NCBI GenBank assembly: GCA_040437565.1
Contig: JBDOQK010000002.1
Span: 558,001-622,000 of the forward strand
Direction: 5' to 3'
DNA length: 64,000 bases
Source: Albugo candida
Lineage: Eukaryota; Oomycota; Peronosporomycetes; Albuginales
This document shows positions 43,600-54,478 of this stretch, piece by piece. Below the pieces are notes generated by a model. The model saw nothing but the letters and a program-made list of their open reading frames with translations. It was not told where the DNA came from and ran no database searches. The translations under genes and the position numbers were made by a program. Numbering within the stretch: position 1 is the stretch's first letter; each line of letters begins with the position of its first letter.

Positions 43600-44191
43600 T
43601 ACACGCGAAGGGTACAACATGACGCGAACGCTGGCGCTCATTGCTTCTGCGGGAAGATTTTTAGCGAATTTGGCCCGGACCACCCCATTATTGCCATGAG
43701 CACGACATACTTTACCCCAAATGGTGCGGAACTTTGTATTGTTTTTCATGCTTTTTCCCTAGCATCAACATCGCGTCAGGTTACGTTTTGTGCGTGCCAT
43801 CATGATTACCTTGTAAATATAAACAATTTTCTTTCCCAAGTAGAAGTCGACGTCTTTCTTATCTTGCAAGCTTTGAATTTTGATCAAAGCAGTGTGAGAG
43901 TACTGATTTCGAAGACCTCTGCGGGAAGTTGAAGTCAGACTTGATGAGTGAAAGCTACGGCTAGTTGGCACTACCTTTTATAGCCGAGAAAGACACCTTT
44001 CACATAAAGTCGAGTAGGTTGGGAAGAAGAAGCGACCATTTTTGAGCTCTACGTTATCACGAGTTGGCCATTAATCTCCAAGTATCTCCGTCCGGAAAGT
44101 ATAGACCCCAACGACGCGTTGAGTGCAGCAGACGTACCTTGGAAGATTACTTTAACGGAATTGATTGGCTCTGAGGAAACAAACCTCTAAA
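43600..44191 (+). CDS. Possible small multi-exon gene, unresolved
   Basis: Between the reductase and the helicase several plus-strand pieces read like protein but do not join into one confident model. They are an exon-like stretch with [20 protein letters not shown] and [12 protein letters not shown], a short [16 protein letters not shown] piece near 43910-43960, and a terminal piece with [37 protein letters not shown] and a stop at about 44191. No family is recognised. It may be a real gene with small exons or a decayed one. Confidence 0.35.
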
Positions 44192-44233
44192 TGTTTATAT
44201 GATTAAATGCACAGAGTCTATTAGTGTGTCACA

Positions 44234-46697
44234 CTAGTTCCGTACGACATTTTTTTTGAAAAATTTGGGAGCTATTTCAACCAACCATTCCTTTTCAAAT
44301 GCCATTACAGAGCGAATATAATGTTTACTTGTAAACACTAGTTCAGAATACACAACCCACTGAGGTGGTGATTTCCGCTGAAATAATGTTGAAGATGGGT
44401 GAATCTGGACCAGTTCCGACCCACCGATGATCGGTTTATAAACATTTTGACGATTATCTTCTCCGTTATATCGCATAGCAGTATTCAAAAAGAATCCCGC
44501 CAAAATGCTCTTTTGTAGTGACTGCGTATTTGGAAAGTCGGAACTGATTGGAAGATGCAAATTTTCAAGATAGTTTCGCAGTTGTTCGCGCACACTCTCG
44601 ACTTTTCGCAGAGCTCGAAAGTTGATGAAATGATCACGACACCATTTTTCGCTCTGTTTTTGACCGCATTGTTTATATCCATTGTAAATATTTAATAACG
44701 TGATTTGATCCCCATCGCTTGAGACAAATTTTGCTCGAGATTGAGCCGCTTGCTCTTTTTTGTCGCGTGGAAAATAGAAAATGGATTCAATGCATTGCAT
44801 AGCTACCACGCTAAGAGCCTCTTCCGCACAACCTAACTCAGCTGCCTTTAGTAGCATGACTGCAAACATCGGACTCACTGGAAGTCCGGCCATCTGACGC
44901 CCGCGTTTTGTCAACTTTCCATCTATATCAAACGCTTCGAATGCATACAACTTCTCCATTGCTTTGATTAGCGACGAGACTTCGGGTTTCTCAAGAAAAT
45001 CAAAACTCAGTATATCATCTATACCCATTGACTTAAGCTGCAGAACAACAGCTTCGAGACTCACACGCTGAATGTCCGGAATCGTCCGATCGGAAAGTTT
45101 ATCGAAGGTGTTTTCTGGAAATAATCGATAACAAACGCCTGGTGCTTCCCGTCCGGCCCGACCCGTACGTTGCCATGCCTGGGCTTTTGATACTGGCTCA
45201 ATTTGGAGCATTTCCACACCGCTGTTGGGTACATACGAACGTTGTTTGACTAGACCTGTGTCAACAACGTATCGAACATCCTTGATGGTGATCGAAGTCT
45301 CGGCAATATTCGTTGCTAATATCACCTTACGTACGCCATGAATTACTGGCTCAAATACTTTCATTTGTTGCTCCCGAGGCATAGCTGCATATATTGGACA
45401 TACCATCAACTTTAATGCTGTGGGAGGCAGTGTCTTAGCATATTGTTCCAATAGAGACTGGAGGTTATCTATGTCTTCTTGACCAGTCAAAAAGACCAGT
45501 ATACTTCCATTTCTTCGTTCTTCAAGATGAATTTGCAAAATTGTTATCAACGCTGCGTCTTGATAGTCTGGAAGCGTTTTCAACGAGTAAAATAGATCGA
45601 CTGGGTATTGCCGACCAGGAATACGAATAACACGAGGAGTAATACTCTGATCAGTAAAGTAACGTTTGAATAAACCGACATCCAAAGTCGCCGACATGAC
45701 TATAACTTTTAAATCGGTTCGACAGCGTAGTGCACGTTTCAAAACGCCAAAAAGAATGTCCGTTTGTAAAGTCCTCTCATGTGCTTCGTCTAGAATTATG
45801 ACCGNNNNNNNNNNNNNNNNNNNNNNNNNNNNNNNNNNNNNNNNNNNNNNNNNNNNNNNNNNNNNNNNNNNNNNNNNNNNNNNNNNNNNNNNNNNNNNNN
45901 NNNNTTAATGCTGTGGGAGGCAGTGTCTTAGCATATTGTTCCAATAGAGACTGGAGGTTATCTATGTCTTCTTGACCAGTCAAAAAGACCAGTATACTTC
46001 CATTTCTTCGTTCTTCAAGATGAATTTGCAAAATTGTTATCAACGCTGCGTCTTGATAGTCTGGAAGCGTTTTCAACGAGTAAAATAGATCGACTGGGTA
46101 TTGCCGACCAGGAATACGAATAACACGAGGAGTAATACTCTGATCAGTAAAGTAACGTTTGAATAAACCGACATCCAAAGTCGCCGACATGACTATAACT
46201 TTTAAATCGGTTCGACAGCGTAGTGCACGTTTCAAAACGCCAAAAAGAATGTCCGTTTGTAAAGTCCTCTCATGTGCTTCGTCTAGAATTATGACCGAGT
46301 AGCGGTCAAGACATGGATGTAATAGTGCTTCTCGGACCAGCATACCGTCGGTAAGGAATCTCACTTGGGTTCTATTGCACGACATATCTTCGAAACGCAC
46401 ACTATATCCAACAATTCCACCAATTTTATCTCTATTTATTTCATCAGATACTCTTTGAGCTACTGTAATAGCAGCCACTCGACGAGGTTGCGTGACTGCC
46501 ATTCGTACAGAGGGCATTTTATCGAGAATGTATTGCGGTACTTGAGTTGTTTTACCACTTCCTGTTTCACCAAGTAAAATAACAACTCGACTATTTTCGA
46601 TTGCTTGAATTATCCGAGACCGATGGCAATGAATGGGTAGTTTTTCTCGATCGAGTCGTAATTGCACCGCATCCTGTGACTTGTGTACTCGGTCCAT
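44234..46697 (-). CDS. DHX33: DEAH-box RNA helicase, DHX33-like, interrupted by an assembly gap
   Basis: All DEAH motifs are present: I GETGSGKT, Ia TQPRR, II DEAH, III SAT, IV LVFLTGQED, V TNIAETSITI and VI QRTGRAGR. The helicase-associated (HA2) and OB-fold regions follow (LTKRGRQMAGLPVSPMFAVM, IHPSSTLFQRK, VYSELVFTSKHYIRSV). The short N-terminus without an RS or S1 domain resembles DHX33, which works in rRNA synthesis and ribosome biogenesis, rather than Prp22 or Prp2. The gap at 45805-45904 with a 393-bp flank repeat creates a false duplication of motifs II-IV. Removing 493 nt gives one open frame of 656 aa. The ATG is at 46697, divergent from the WW gene. Confidence 0.9.
45805..45904. 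other. 100-N scaffold gap inside the helicase gene, flanks overlap by 393 bp
   Basis: Bases 45412-45804 are identical to 45905-46297. Confidence 0.95.
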
Positions 46698-46751
46698 GCA
46701 AATCAATGTTATATACCTCTAACTTTCCGGTTACAAACACGAGGAAGGACA
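46698..46751. promoter_or_regulatory. Putative bidirectional promoter, helicase / WW protein
   Basis: 54 bp between divergent ATGs. It contains an AT-rich ATATAC stretch but no motif I can name with confidence. Confidence 0.4.
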
Positions 46752-48184
46752 ATGAGCGATCTCGTTTGGGAACAATATGACGACGAAAGCAGCGGTAGAG
46801 CGTATTATTACAACAAGAAAACAGGCCTGACAACATGGGAACGACCAGATGATTACCAAGATAGCTCAAGGAGTGTTCCTACAACCCCAGAACATGCCGA
46901 TGGAGGATCGAGAACAATGGATGCGGCCTTGTCATGGAAACAATATATAGATGAGGCAACAGGAAAACCATATTATTTCAACGAAATTAGCAAAAGAACA
47001 CAATGGAATAGACCTGATAGCGATAAAATCCAAATTGTCGAATACTTTACCGATACAGACCAAGGTATTGTACGACTGGAAGGATCGATATCGAAAGTAT
47101 TTGAACTCTTGTTGTAGAACCAAGCCGCACACCTTCACAAGAGCCACAAGAACACGAAACACGAGCCGCACAAAAGAATCATAACAACAAATTCGTCGAA
47201 GCTAATGATGATTTAGCAAGTACGAAATCGTCTCAAGGCGTGAAAGCAGGACGCTCTCCATGGATCCGCTACATTGACAAAAGTACTGAAAAACCGTATT
47301 TTTTCAATACAATTACCCATATCACACAATGGACAACCCCTCCTTCATTTGTGGAAGCAGGCACGTGTTTATATACCTAATTTGCCCCTTTTCAGTCATC
47401 AGTCATTCACTTGTAGCCTTATCGTTCCACCCATCACACCTGTAGATCAAATTGAAAAGAAAGAGGATACTGCGACTACTTTACAAGATGCCAACTCTGA
47501 ATACATGGCATACCTTAGTCGAAAACATCAGGAGCAACTTAGAGTCGCAACTCAGCGAGCTTTGGACCCAAACGGTCACTTACAGAAATTAGATTCGTTG
47601 CTCGATCATATTGATAAGCGACAAAATGACACTCAAAGCGAGAAAGAGTCGAAAAACGAAGTCAAAGCCACCTCGATCAAGTGGGTACAATATATAGACC
47701 CAACATCGCAGTCTGTCTACTACTATAATATGGACACGGGTAAAAAGCAATACGATATGCCCAATGACCATGTTGTATCCGGTGTAAGCATTGAGCTTGT
47801 TTATGTTGAAGAACTGATTCTCAATTTGGTAAACTGTAGTTGGCAGACTGGATTCCTGCAGAAGCATTCGATGACAATTGCGCTAAAAAGGATGAGCTCG
47901 TGGATGGAGTTCATTACACCACCGTTGGTAAGCTTAATCGTGTGACGGGCAAGTATGAAAAATTTGGCGGCCAAGATTACTGGGATGCGGTTGGAATCGC
48001 ACCTGATCGTGCAGGTCGACAAATGAGTCAATTTTTCGACATCACTCAGCTGGAAGAAAATCGCAAGAAAGCAGTTTTAATAAAGGAGCAGTTGAAGCGG
48101 AAAAACATCAACTGGAAAAAAGTCAACGCTGAGAAAAAAGCGAAGAAACAAAAACGAAATAACAAGTGGCTATTTGAAGATTGA
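46752..48184 (+). CDS. Protein with four WW domains, possible splicing-related adaptor
   Basis: Four exons (introns 47065-47117, 47365-47416, 47784-47839) give 423 aa. WW domains: LVWEQYDDESSGRAYYYN..TTWERP (residues 4-32), LSWKQYIDEATGKPYYFN..TQWNRP, SPWIRYIDKSTEKPYFFN..TQWTTP and IKWVQYIDPTSQSVYYYN..QYDMP. In the fourth, the second Trp is Tyr, which should weaken Pro-ligand binding. The C-terminal region contains YWDAVGIAPDRAGRQMSQFF and a Lys-rich tail (KKAKKQKRNNKW) that could act as a nuclear signal. Multi-WW proteins of this kind (FBP11, FBP21/WBP4) bind Pro-rich splicing factors, but no orthologue is certain. Confidence 0.85.
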
Positions 48185-48276
48185 CTTCCACTCCGGCTTC
48201 AATGCATCCGTTGTTGTCCATATTGGAAGTTCATAGAACCACAAACGACTGAAGCTATAAACCTTGCGAATTTCTC

Positions 48277-49141
48277 CTACAAAAAGCCATCATAGTGTCT
48301 TTGTGATAAGCGCGCGCATGTAGCGTACATTCGTGAAATCATCACTTCCATTTCTACATCGCGCTCAAGTTTTTGATCCACAATAACTGCCTGGCATCCA
48401 GCAACCGGGCACTTCTTGCTTCGTTTCAAGTGTGCAAGAATACCTTGCTCCGAGTAAGAGTGGCCGCAGGCGGCACTACAAGCAGGGATTGCTGATGCTA
48501 CCTGTGTAATGATAAACAAATAACTTACTTGCGCAGAGGATTTACAATCTCCATCTGTGTCACCGGACACGTGACGCTTCTCACGCTTTCGGTATTTTGG
48601 AATGTCACGTCGTCATCTTCGTTTCCAGATCCGATCTGATAAAGATAATGCCCATCCCCATTATGAGTAGATGATACGATGAAGAAGGTAAAGCACGTAC
48701 TCCTGCTGCACTACAAAATTTTCGATATATTTCATGCTCCTCCACTGAGCATTGCGGGATCAAAAGTGATTCTCGCAATATGTCATCGATTTCTTGAGGG
48801 GCCTATACTTTGTGTTTACAGATAATGGAGTTTTTGAGCATCCAGCAATCGTGTACCAATGCTTCTTGCTCTAGCGACGACTCGATTTTCTCTACTTGAG
48901 CTTTATATACAGCGACCTGACGACTTAACATAGCGTACTCTTTACTAACTCGTTCGTACACGTTCGACACGGTGGGCTCGGCAGGTATAGACTTTAGATA
49001 CGTAGCACTGGTACACAATACATCTACTCCTTCTATTATACTCTTCAAAATCTCGTAGTGCTGTTTTTTTGCAGCGTAAACCGGTAGTTTTAATGCGTCG
49101 GCTAATCCGCTTTTGACTTCTTGCTCGATTTCTTCGTCCAT
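48277..49141 (-). CDS. NSE2: NSE2/MMS21-like E3 SUMO ligase of the SMC5/6 complex
   Basis: Four exons (introns 48803-48856, 48636-48700, 48476-48528) give 230 aa. The N-terminal two thirds are helical or coiled (YERVSKEYAMLSRQVAVYKA), suited to docking on the SMC5 coiled coil. The C-terminal SP-RING reads TCPVTQMEIVNPL, then AACGHSYSEQGILAHL, then KKCPVAGCQAVIVDQKL, giving the expected C..C..H..C..C arrangement. NSE2 sumoylates SMC5/6 and repair proteins in the nucleus. The length is close to that of other NSE2 proteins. Confidence 0.87.
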
Positions 49142-49200
49142 ATTTGATAATTCTCATCTTCATTATTGATTTTAATACCCAATCACATTGCCTAATTGGC
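49142..49200. promoter_or_regulatory. Putative bidirectional promoter, NSE2 / CSN7
   Basis: 59 bp between divergent ATGs, AT-rich. It contains a CCAAT-like word (ACCCAATCAC) and, 14 bases on, an ATTGG on the same strand. This is weak evidence for a CCAAT element. Confidence 0.4.
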
Positions 49201-50358
49201 ATGACATTCCTGAGTGCTACAACCGATTCTAACCTCGAACAATTCAAGCTGCTTGCAAAAAATGCTCGAGGGAGAGCATGCGAAGCACTAATCCATCAAG
49301 TTCTATCAAGTCCAAACGTTTTCTTGTTCGGGCAACTATTAGAAATGCCCAATATCGCTGCGTTGGAAAATACAGAATTCCAACCATCGTGCAGACTTCT
49401 TCAAATTTTTGCATTCGGGACTTATCACGATTATGAACGTACGAGGCCATATAAATGCTCTTATTAATCGAATTCTATATGTTCTATACAAGGTCAACGA
49501 CAAGAACTCCCGCAGCTGACTCCTGCTCAGGAACTTAAGCTGCGTAAATTGTCCGTTGTGTCCTTAGCACAACATAATAAGGTTCGTCGAAGCATTCAAA
49601 ACACTGGAGCCTAATAGTAGCGTCAAATATGTATATTCTGTAACCCGATGTGTCAACTTGTGGTGACTTATCATTTACCGACCAGGATCTCCCTTATGAA
49701 GTACTGATGGGTGCCCTGAATGTCAACACAATAAGAGCACTGGAAGATGTTCTGATAGATACAATATACTCGGTAATTGTGAAAAGGATCGAGAATGATA
49801 ATGGATCACTTACCGAGACTGCACTGGAAGGGGCTAGTGCAAGGCAAATTAGATCAGAAGACAAAGAGTATGCGAGTCACTTATGCAATTGCACGTGATG
49901 TACAAAGCCATGATATAGCCCTTATGAGAAAAAAACTAAAAGAATGGTACGATATCGTTTGTCGCTACTTGTTATTAGCGCAGTACGCCTGAAAGAATTC
50001 TCCGTAGGCAATCTAAGGCCTCTGCAGTCTGTGAACAAATTGAGTTGATATTGAGGTGTGGCTACAAATTTCGTTTGTCATCACGATTCTAAACTTTGCA
50101 ATAGTCGTGCAACGAAAACCGTTGAAGAAAACATTGCACGAGAAGAGAACATTCATTCCAAGATCAAGGCTGCGACCGAGCGAAATAGGGGCAACGATAG
50201 CCGAATGAACGTGGACGATGGGACTGGAGAATCCAGCCCAGGGACACGAAAGACAAGGTATCTTATTTAATTATCCATCGAGATTATGTTGACGTGATAA
50301 CATTTCCAGCGCAATGAAGCAACGATCGCAAGGGTTGATGACTCGCAAACGCGTCTAA
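49201..50358 (+). CDS. CSN7: COP9 signalosome subunit 7
   Basis: Seven exons (introns 49439-49492, 49582-49685, 49773-49830, 49947-50007, 50056-50104, 50258-50309) give 259 aa. The N-terminus has EQFKLLAKNARGRACEALIHQ then NVFLFGQLLEMPNI and FAFGTYHDY, the CSN7 helical repeat signature. The PCI winged-helix follows (PYEVLMGALNVNTIRALEDV then GLVQGKLDQKTKSMRV), and a charged helical tail closes the protein (EENIAREENIHSKIKAATER). CSN7 anchors the signalosome helical bundle that removes NEDD8 from cullins, which links it to the F-box protein in this window only by pathway. An alternative reading stops at 50092 without the tail. Confidence 0.9.
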
Positions 50359-50619
50359 GGCAAGCTTTTTGGGTGCTAATTCTGGCTTATCTCAACGACT
50401 TCCTAGTAGAACGAAAGTGAAGCTCACAGCAAAAAGGACGAGAGTCATCGCAAAGATACGGCGCAATCGAGATAATTCAACAAAATCACGTTCCTTGTAT
50501 TGTTACAGTCGACCTCACTGTGAGGCTTACGCACAAGTCAGTGTACATTTGTCAGCAGGTTGAGTGGGTGGGTGTACTTGCTAGCTCACTCTAATGCTGT
50601 CTCCTGAAAGCTCCTGAAT
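50359..50619. other. 3' spacer between CSN7 and the methyltransferase gene (convergent)
   Basis: No gene recognised; a 64-codon basic frame here looks random. Confidence 0.4.
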
Positions 50620-51905
50620 TCAGTCATCGTATTCGATAGCTGGTATTCGAAATTTGCTAAACAATATCACTGGACGATCCCATTGTGTCACACCAAAGGT
50701 CTTCCGATACCTGAATTGGCCTTTTGGAGCAAGCAAGTGGTGCTCAATAGCCTCTGCAATGTTGTGTTTGAGTTGAATTTTGTAAAAGCTTCCAGGAACA
50801 ACTTGCCGAAGACGCTTCAATCTCTTCTCGGCATGCCTGTGTGTTATCAAACTTATGAGTCATGTAATGATTACTGCTACTACTATACCTGTAGCATTTC
50901 CATTTCTGCAGTTCGACAAGCAAATGATCAGTCGAGTCGGATAAATATTGCAGAAATTGTTCTAGACCATCATCACCATGGTTTATATGAATCCACATGA
51001 GTACACTAAAACACGTCACAAGTGTGAATCGAGCTTGACCATCCGTCTGACCGTTGCAATTCTCCCGACAAAAAGTTTGCAATAGTCTATTTGACGCAAC
51101 TGTATCAACCAAGTCTCCAGTCTTGAAACAAATAACGTCACCACCAATAGCATCGACAGTTTTCATGGTGGCCTTCTTGATCAACTTGGAATCAATATCG
51201 ACCCCAAGCACGAATAAATGTCGTCGGCTTTTCTCTTCTTCCGCTAGGCTTTTTTTAATAGGTGGAGGAGGTGTGTTCTGCGCAACGCACGTCAGCACCG
51301 ACAAAGCGCTCTCAGCCGCTAGCGCTTTTGCTACTCGCTTTGAGATACCTGATCCGCCCGCAAGAAGCTGATCGTTTCTGTAGACGCTGCATTGATACCA
51401 TTTTTGACCGCTTTCAACCTCCTCAGTTTTAAACCGAAAATTAATGTTGATTTTTTGGCGCTGACTAAGATCATTTAGTCTGCTAACACATGATATATCA
51501 AAGCTTTTCGCTTCACGTTCATGACCCGAATCAGAAAACTCGTCTATTCCTACTAGCCTTCGATACAATGCGATGGTCAAATTGCCTACTTGTAACCTTG
51601 CATCAGGTGACAGGTCTATTGAAAGCAGTGGATATTGTCAAACCTTCATTACAGCCAACATCAAGGAGAAAAGCAGGCCTTCCAGCATCTTGTTCGGGAA
51701 TACGAAACAGATAATTTCGGAGTGCTTGAATAGTATCTTGGTTTAAAAAGCGCAAACGTTCGCTGACGAGATTGAAGCGGTAATAGGAAGGAAAATTACC
51801 AAAGACATGACCACTTTCGTCAATAGAATAAGTTTCAGTACTATCGTTTTCGTGAGCAGTTTCACTATCATCTTTTTTCGAATTCGAATGAGCGGCTTTC
51901 GTCAT
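50620..51905 (-). CDS. BCDIN3D: BCDIN3D/MEPCE-type RNA 5'-phosphate methyltransferase with an inserted double-stranded-RNA-binding domain
   Basis: Three exons (introns 51586-51643 and 50837-50888) give 391 aa. SAM-binding motif I is LLDVGCNEGNLTIALYRRL (residues 80-98) and the second strand is LFVLGVDIDSKLIKKA (211-226). The Bin3 core has TLVTCFSVLMWIHINHGDDG then LLVELQKWKCYR, and the C-terminus has TQWDRPVILF. Between motif I and the second strand, residues about 119-186 form a dsRBD: INFRFKTEEVESGQKWYQCS then GGSGISKRVAKALAAESAL. BCDIN3D and MEPCE O-methylate 5' phosphates of small RNAs. The inserted dsRBD implies a structured RNA substrate. Confidence 0.87.
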
Positions 51906-52644
51906 AAGATATGCGAGGGATCGATATTGATATCAAGAAATATTAGCACTAACATATTCATATGTAATTCGAATGGAGCTGCTCGCTCAGTTATACGTAT
52001 ACGTCACGTCGGGCTAATCGTTCATTCGCACTGATCGAATTGGTGCACATCTACAAGGACTACATTAAACTACTTCTGAGACAAATTTAATTCGACATTG
52101 TTGAATACTACATGTGATTTTATTTTCCGTCATCGCAAAGCATATAAAAACGTAGATCGATTGCTAATGTTTAGAACCTGCCGCAATATTTTTGAAAACA
52201 ACAACGGTGACCATTAGTCTTTTACTGACGTAAAAAGCCTGAGATGCAGGTGCTGACGACCACTAAAGTCTGAACATGGTGGCAGCTATTTTCGGGAAAG
52301 GACAGCTGGCTACTTGGTATCGTAAAGTACTGGCCCATGTTCTGAATCGACACTCATTTTGGGAAGATCCAGTGAAAAATGACGTGTNNNNNNNNNNNNN
52401 NNNNNNNNNNNNNNNNNNNNNNNNNNNNNNNNNNNNNNNNNNNNNNNNNNNNNNNNNNNNNNNNNNNNNNNNNNNNNNNNNNNNNNNTTTATTTTCCGTC
52501 ATCGCAAAGCATATAAAAACGTAGATCGATTGCTAATGTTTAGAACCTGCCGCAATATTTTTGAAAACAACAACGGTGACCATTAGTCTTTTACTGACGT
52601 AAAAAGCCTGAGATGCAGGTGCTGACGACCACTAAAGTCTGAAC
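51906..52644. other. Intergenic region with scaffold gap and near-identical flanks
   Basis: Mostly non-coding. The first copy of the small open frame (from 52276) lies here and runs into the gap. Confidence 0.4.
52388..52487. other. 100-N scaffold gap, flanks overlap by 269 bp with three mismatches
   Basis: Bases 52119-52387 match 52488-52756 except for three substitutions clustered within about 21 bp (CTACTTGG/CTAATTGG, AAAGTACTG/AAAGAACTG, CTGGCCC/CTGACCC). Confidence 0.93.
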
Positions 52645-52794
52645 ATGGTGGCAGCTATTTTCGGGAAAGGACAGCTGGCTAATTGGTATCGTAAAGAACT
52701 GACCCATGTTCTGAATCGACACTCATTTTGGGAAGATCCAGTGAAAAATGACGTGTACGTAGTCATCGCTTGCGACAGCTACTTCGAGTTTTGA
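52645..52794 (+). CDS. Small open reading frame, 49 aa, possibly first exon of a small protein
   Basis: Begins MVAAIFGKGQLANWYRKEL and continues THVLNRHSFWEDPVKND. The composition resembles the small membrane-associated subunits of respiratory complexes, but I recognise no family. A GTACGT-type donor follows the VKND codons, and a plausible acceptor (TTAATATAG) lies about 95 bp on, before MSYEESAHTV, so the protein may continue in a second exon. The copy upstream of the gap differs at three residues (T/N, V/E, A/T). Confidence 0.4.
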   Translation: MVAAIFGKGQLANWYRKELTHVLNRHSFWEDPVKNDVYVVIACDSYFEF

Positions 52795-53137
52795 TTACTT
52801 CTGCAAATAACGAGCTTTTTCGGACCACATATTGTTCAAGTTTTAATATAGATGAGCTACGAAGAGTCAGCACACACCGTATCCTTCCCAGTATACAAAT
52901 TTGCCAGTATATGTATTATTTATGTATCATCTGGTTGTGACATGAGCAAACGATCGTAAGACGGTCCAAAATTTCAATCTTTCGAATGCGTATCAATCAG
53001 AACAAATCAGACCAGAGATGATTACTACTTAGTCATCTCAAATTCTTATTTGAGCTCACGTCAACCAAGCTGTGAGCGGCACAGTGTTGTTACGTGATAC
53101 CAGAATCACAGCGACACAAGAGGACACACCTTGACTA

Positions 53138-54478
53138 ATGTCACCTAACCAAGCCTTTGGGGCGCCTGATACCATACCTGGCTGGAAGGATCATCTTTTC
53201 ACAAATGAGATTTACCTGTCTTCTTCAGTACGAGATGTATTACTGCAGGAAGGAGAGCAAATGGTAACGCAATTGCTGTCTATCGCAAGATCAACGCGTT
53301 CGGTACCATGGGAGCTAGTACAGAGAAAGAATCGCATCTCAATATTCAAGAACAGCGATCAAACCACTATTCATTCGCCTTGCAATACTCATGCGGAGAG
53401 TACCGCTCATGGGGAGCTGACTGATATTGCAAAATGGAATGTAACCTCAACCACAGACAGCTTTAATGAATTGATGCAGATGATTTCGGGAGATTTTGTC
53501 GAAGGAAAAATACTTGCAAACTTGCTGACTCCGACGGAGTCGGATCCGTATGAATTCATCGGCTTAAGATGGGCATCATTCAAGACCTCCATTCCAACTG
53601 AAGATGACTATAACATGATACTGTTAGAATCTTCAAAATTCACAGTTGATGCATCTGGCCAAAGGATCGCCTGCAGCACCCTCAAATCAGTCAAGTCGAG
53701 TATCGTAGACAAGCTGGTATGTATCCGACAAGACTCCCATTCACTGAGAACGCTTCCACTCACCGGCTTCACTTTTCAAGCGACCGAAATTCCACGAAGG
53801 ATCAAATTTACGTATTCATGTTATTTTGCGACTCCTAATAACTTTCCTAATTGGGCAGTTAATATCGGGATGCAAGTAGAGGTTGAACAACGGATTCAGG
53901 GAAGAATCAGATTCTTTGAATCTTGTCGAGCAAGAGAAGCTACAGCCGCAGTTACGATGGCAACTCAAAAACACATCGACGATGACCTTCTGATGCATCA
54001 TTCGTCGAGGAATGTAAAAGCGGTACCATTTGTGGAACATGTAGCATCAGAGACTGTAATCAAGTCATATAAGGATGGATTTGAATCGGAGCGTCGTAGT
54101 AAAGGCAGAGTATTAAGCCCTATCAAAGATAGCCAATCCGCAACACCTTCAATGTGTGTCTCAACTAGACCTGTCAACAGGAAAGCATTATTCGAAGCAA
54201 TCAGTCAATCACAAAAGCTTATCGCCCAAGCAGAAGCTGCTAACGCATTGGCACAACATGCCCGTGATATGTTCTTGGAGCAATTCAGTGGAAATAATGC
54301 TCTCGATCAAAATAGTCAACACTGCGCGGATAAGCAGCACGGGTTGATTACAGGCTGCGGTACAAAATCGAAGAAATTTTCCATTGAGCAGCAAGGAACT
54401 GATTGTCGGCGGATTCCCGCTCAACGAAGAAATAGTCGACCCTACAATTTAGTTTTAACTCGTCAAGAAGCCTTTTAA
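53138..54478 (+). CDS. START-like lipid-binding domain protein
   Basis: Single exon, 446 aa. Residues about 50-270 look like the START-like proteins that are abundant in oomycetes. An early VPWELVQRKNRISIFKNSD strand is followed by a helix with SFNELMQMISGDF, then YEFIGLRWASFKT and a PLTGFTFQATEIPRRIKFTYSCYF segment that resembles the last START strand and helix. The C-terminal third is low in structure, with one helix (QSQKLIAQAEAANALAQHAR). START folds bind sterols, phospholipids or ceramides. There is no FYVE or PH partner domain. The ligand is unknown. Confidence 0.72.
   Translation: MSPNQAFGAPDTIPGWKDHLFTNEIYLSSSVRDVLLQEGEQMVTQLLSIARSTRSVPWELVQRKNRISIFKNSDQTTIHSPCNTHAESTAHGELTDIAKWNVTSTTDSFNELMQMISGDFVEGKILANLLTPTESDPYEFIGLRWASFKTSIPTEDDYNMILLESSKFTVDASGQRIACSTLKSVKSSIVDKLVCIRQDSHSLRTLPLTGFTFQATEIPRRIKFTYSCYFATPNNFPNWAVNIGMQVEVEQRIQGRIRFFESCRAREATAAVTMATQKHIDDDLLMHHSSRNVKAVPFVEHVASETVIKSYKDGFESERRSKGRVLSPIKDSQSATPSMCVSTRPVNRKALFEAISQSQKLIAQAEAANALAQHARDMFLEQFSGNNALDQNSQHCADKQHGLITGCGTKSKKFSIEQQGTDCRRIPAQRRNSRPYNLVLTRQEAF

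Noticed and set aside
50056-50104. CSN7 ending at 50092 within the PCI helix
   Set aside because: A GT..AG intron here leads into a helical tail and a last exon with a strong TTTCCAG acceptor, matching the usual CSN7 tail, so the longer form is preferred.
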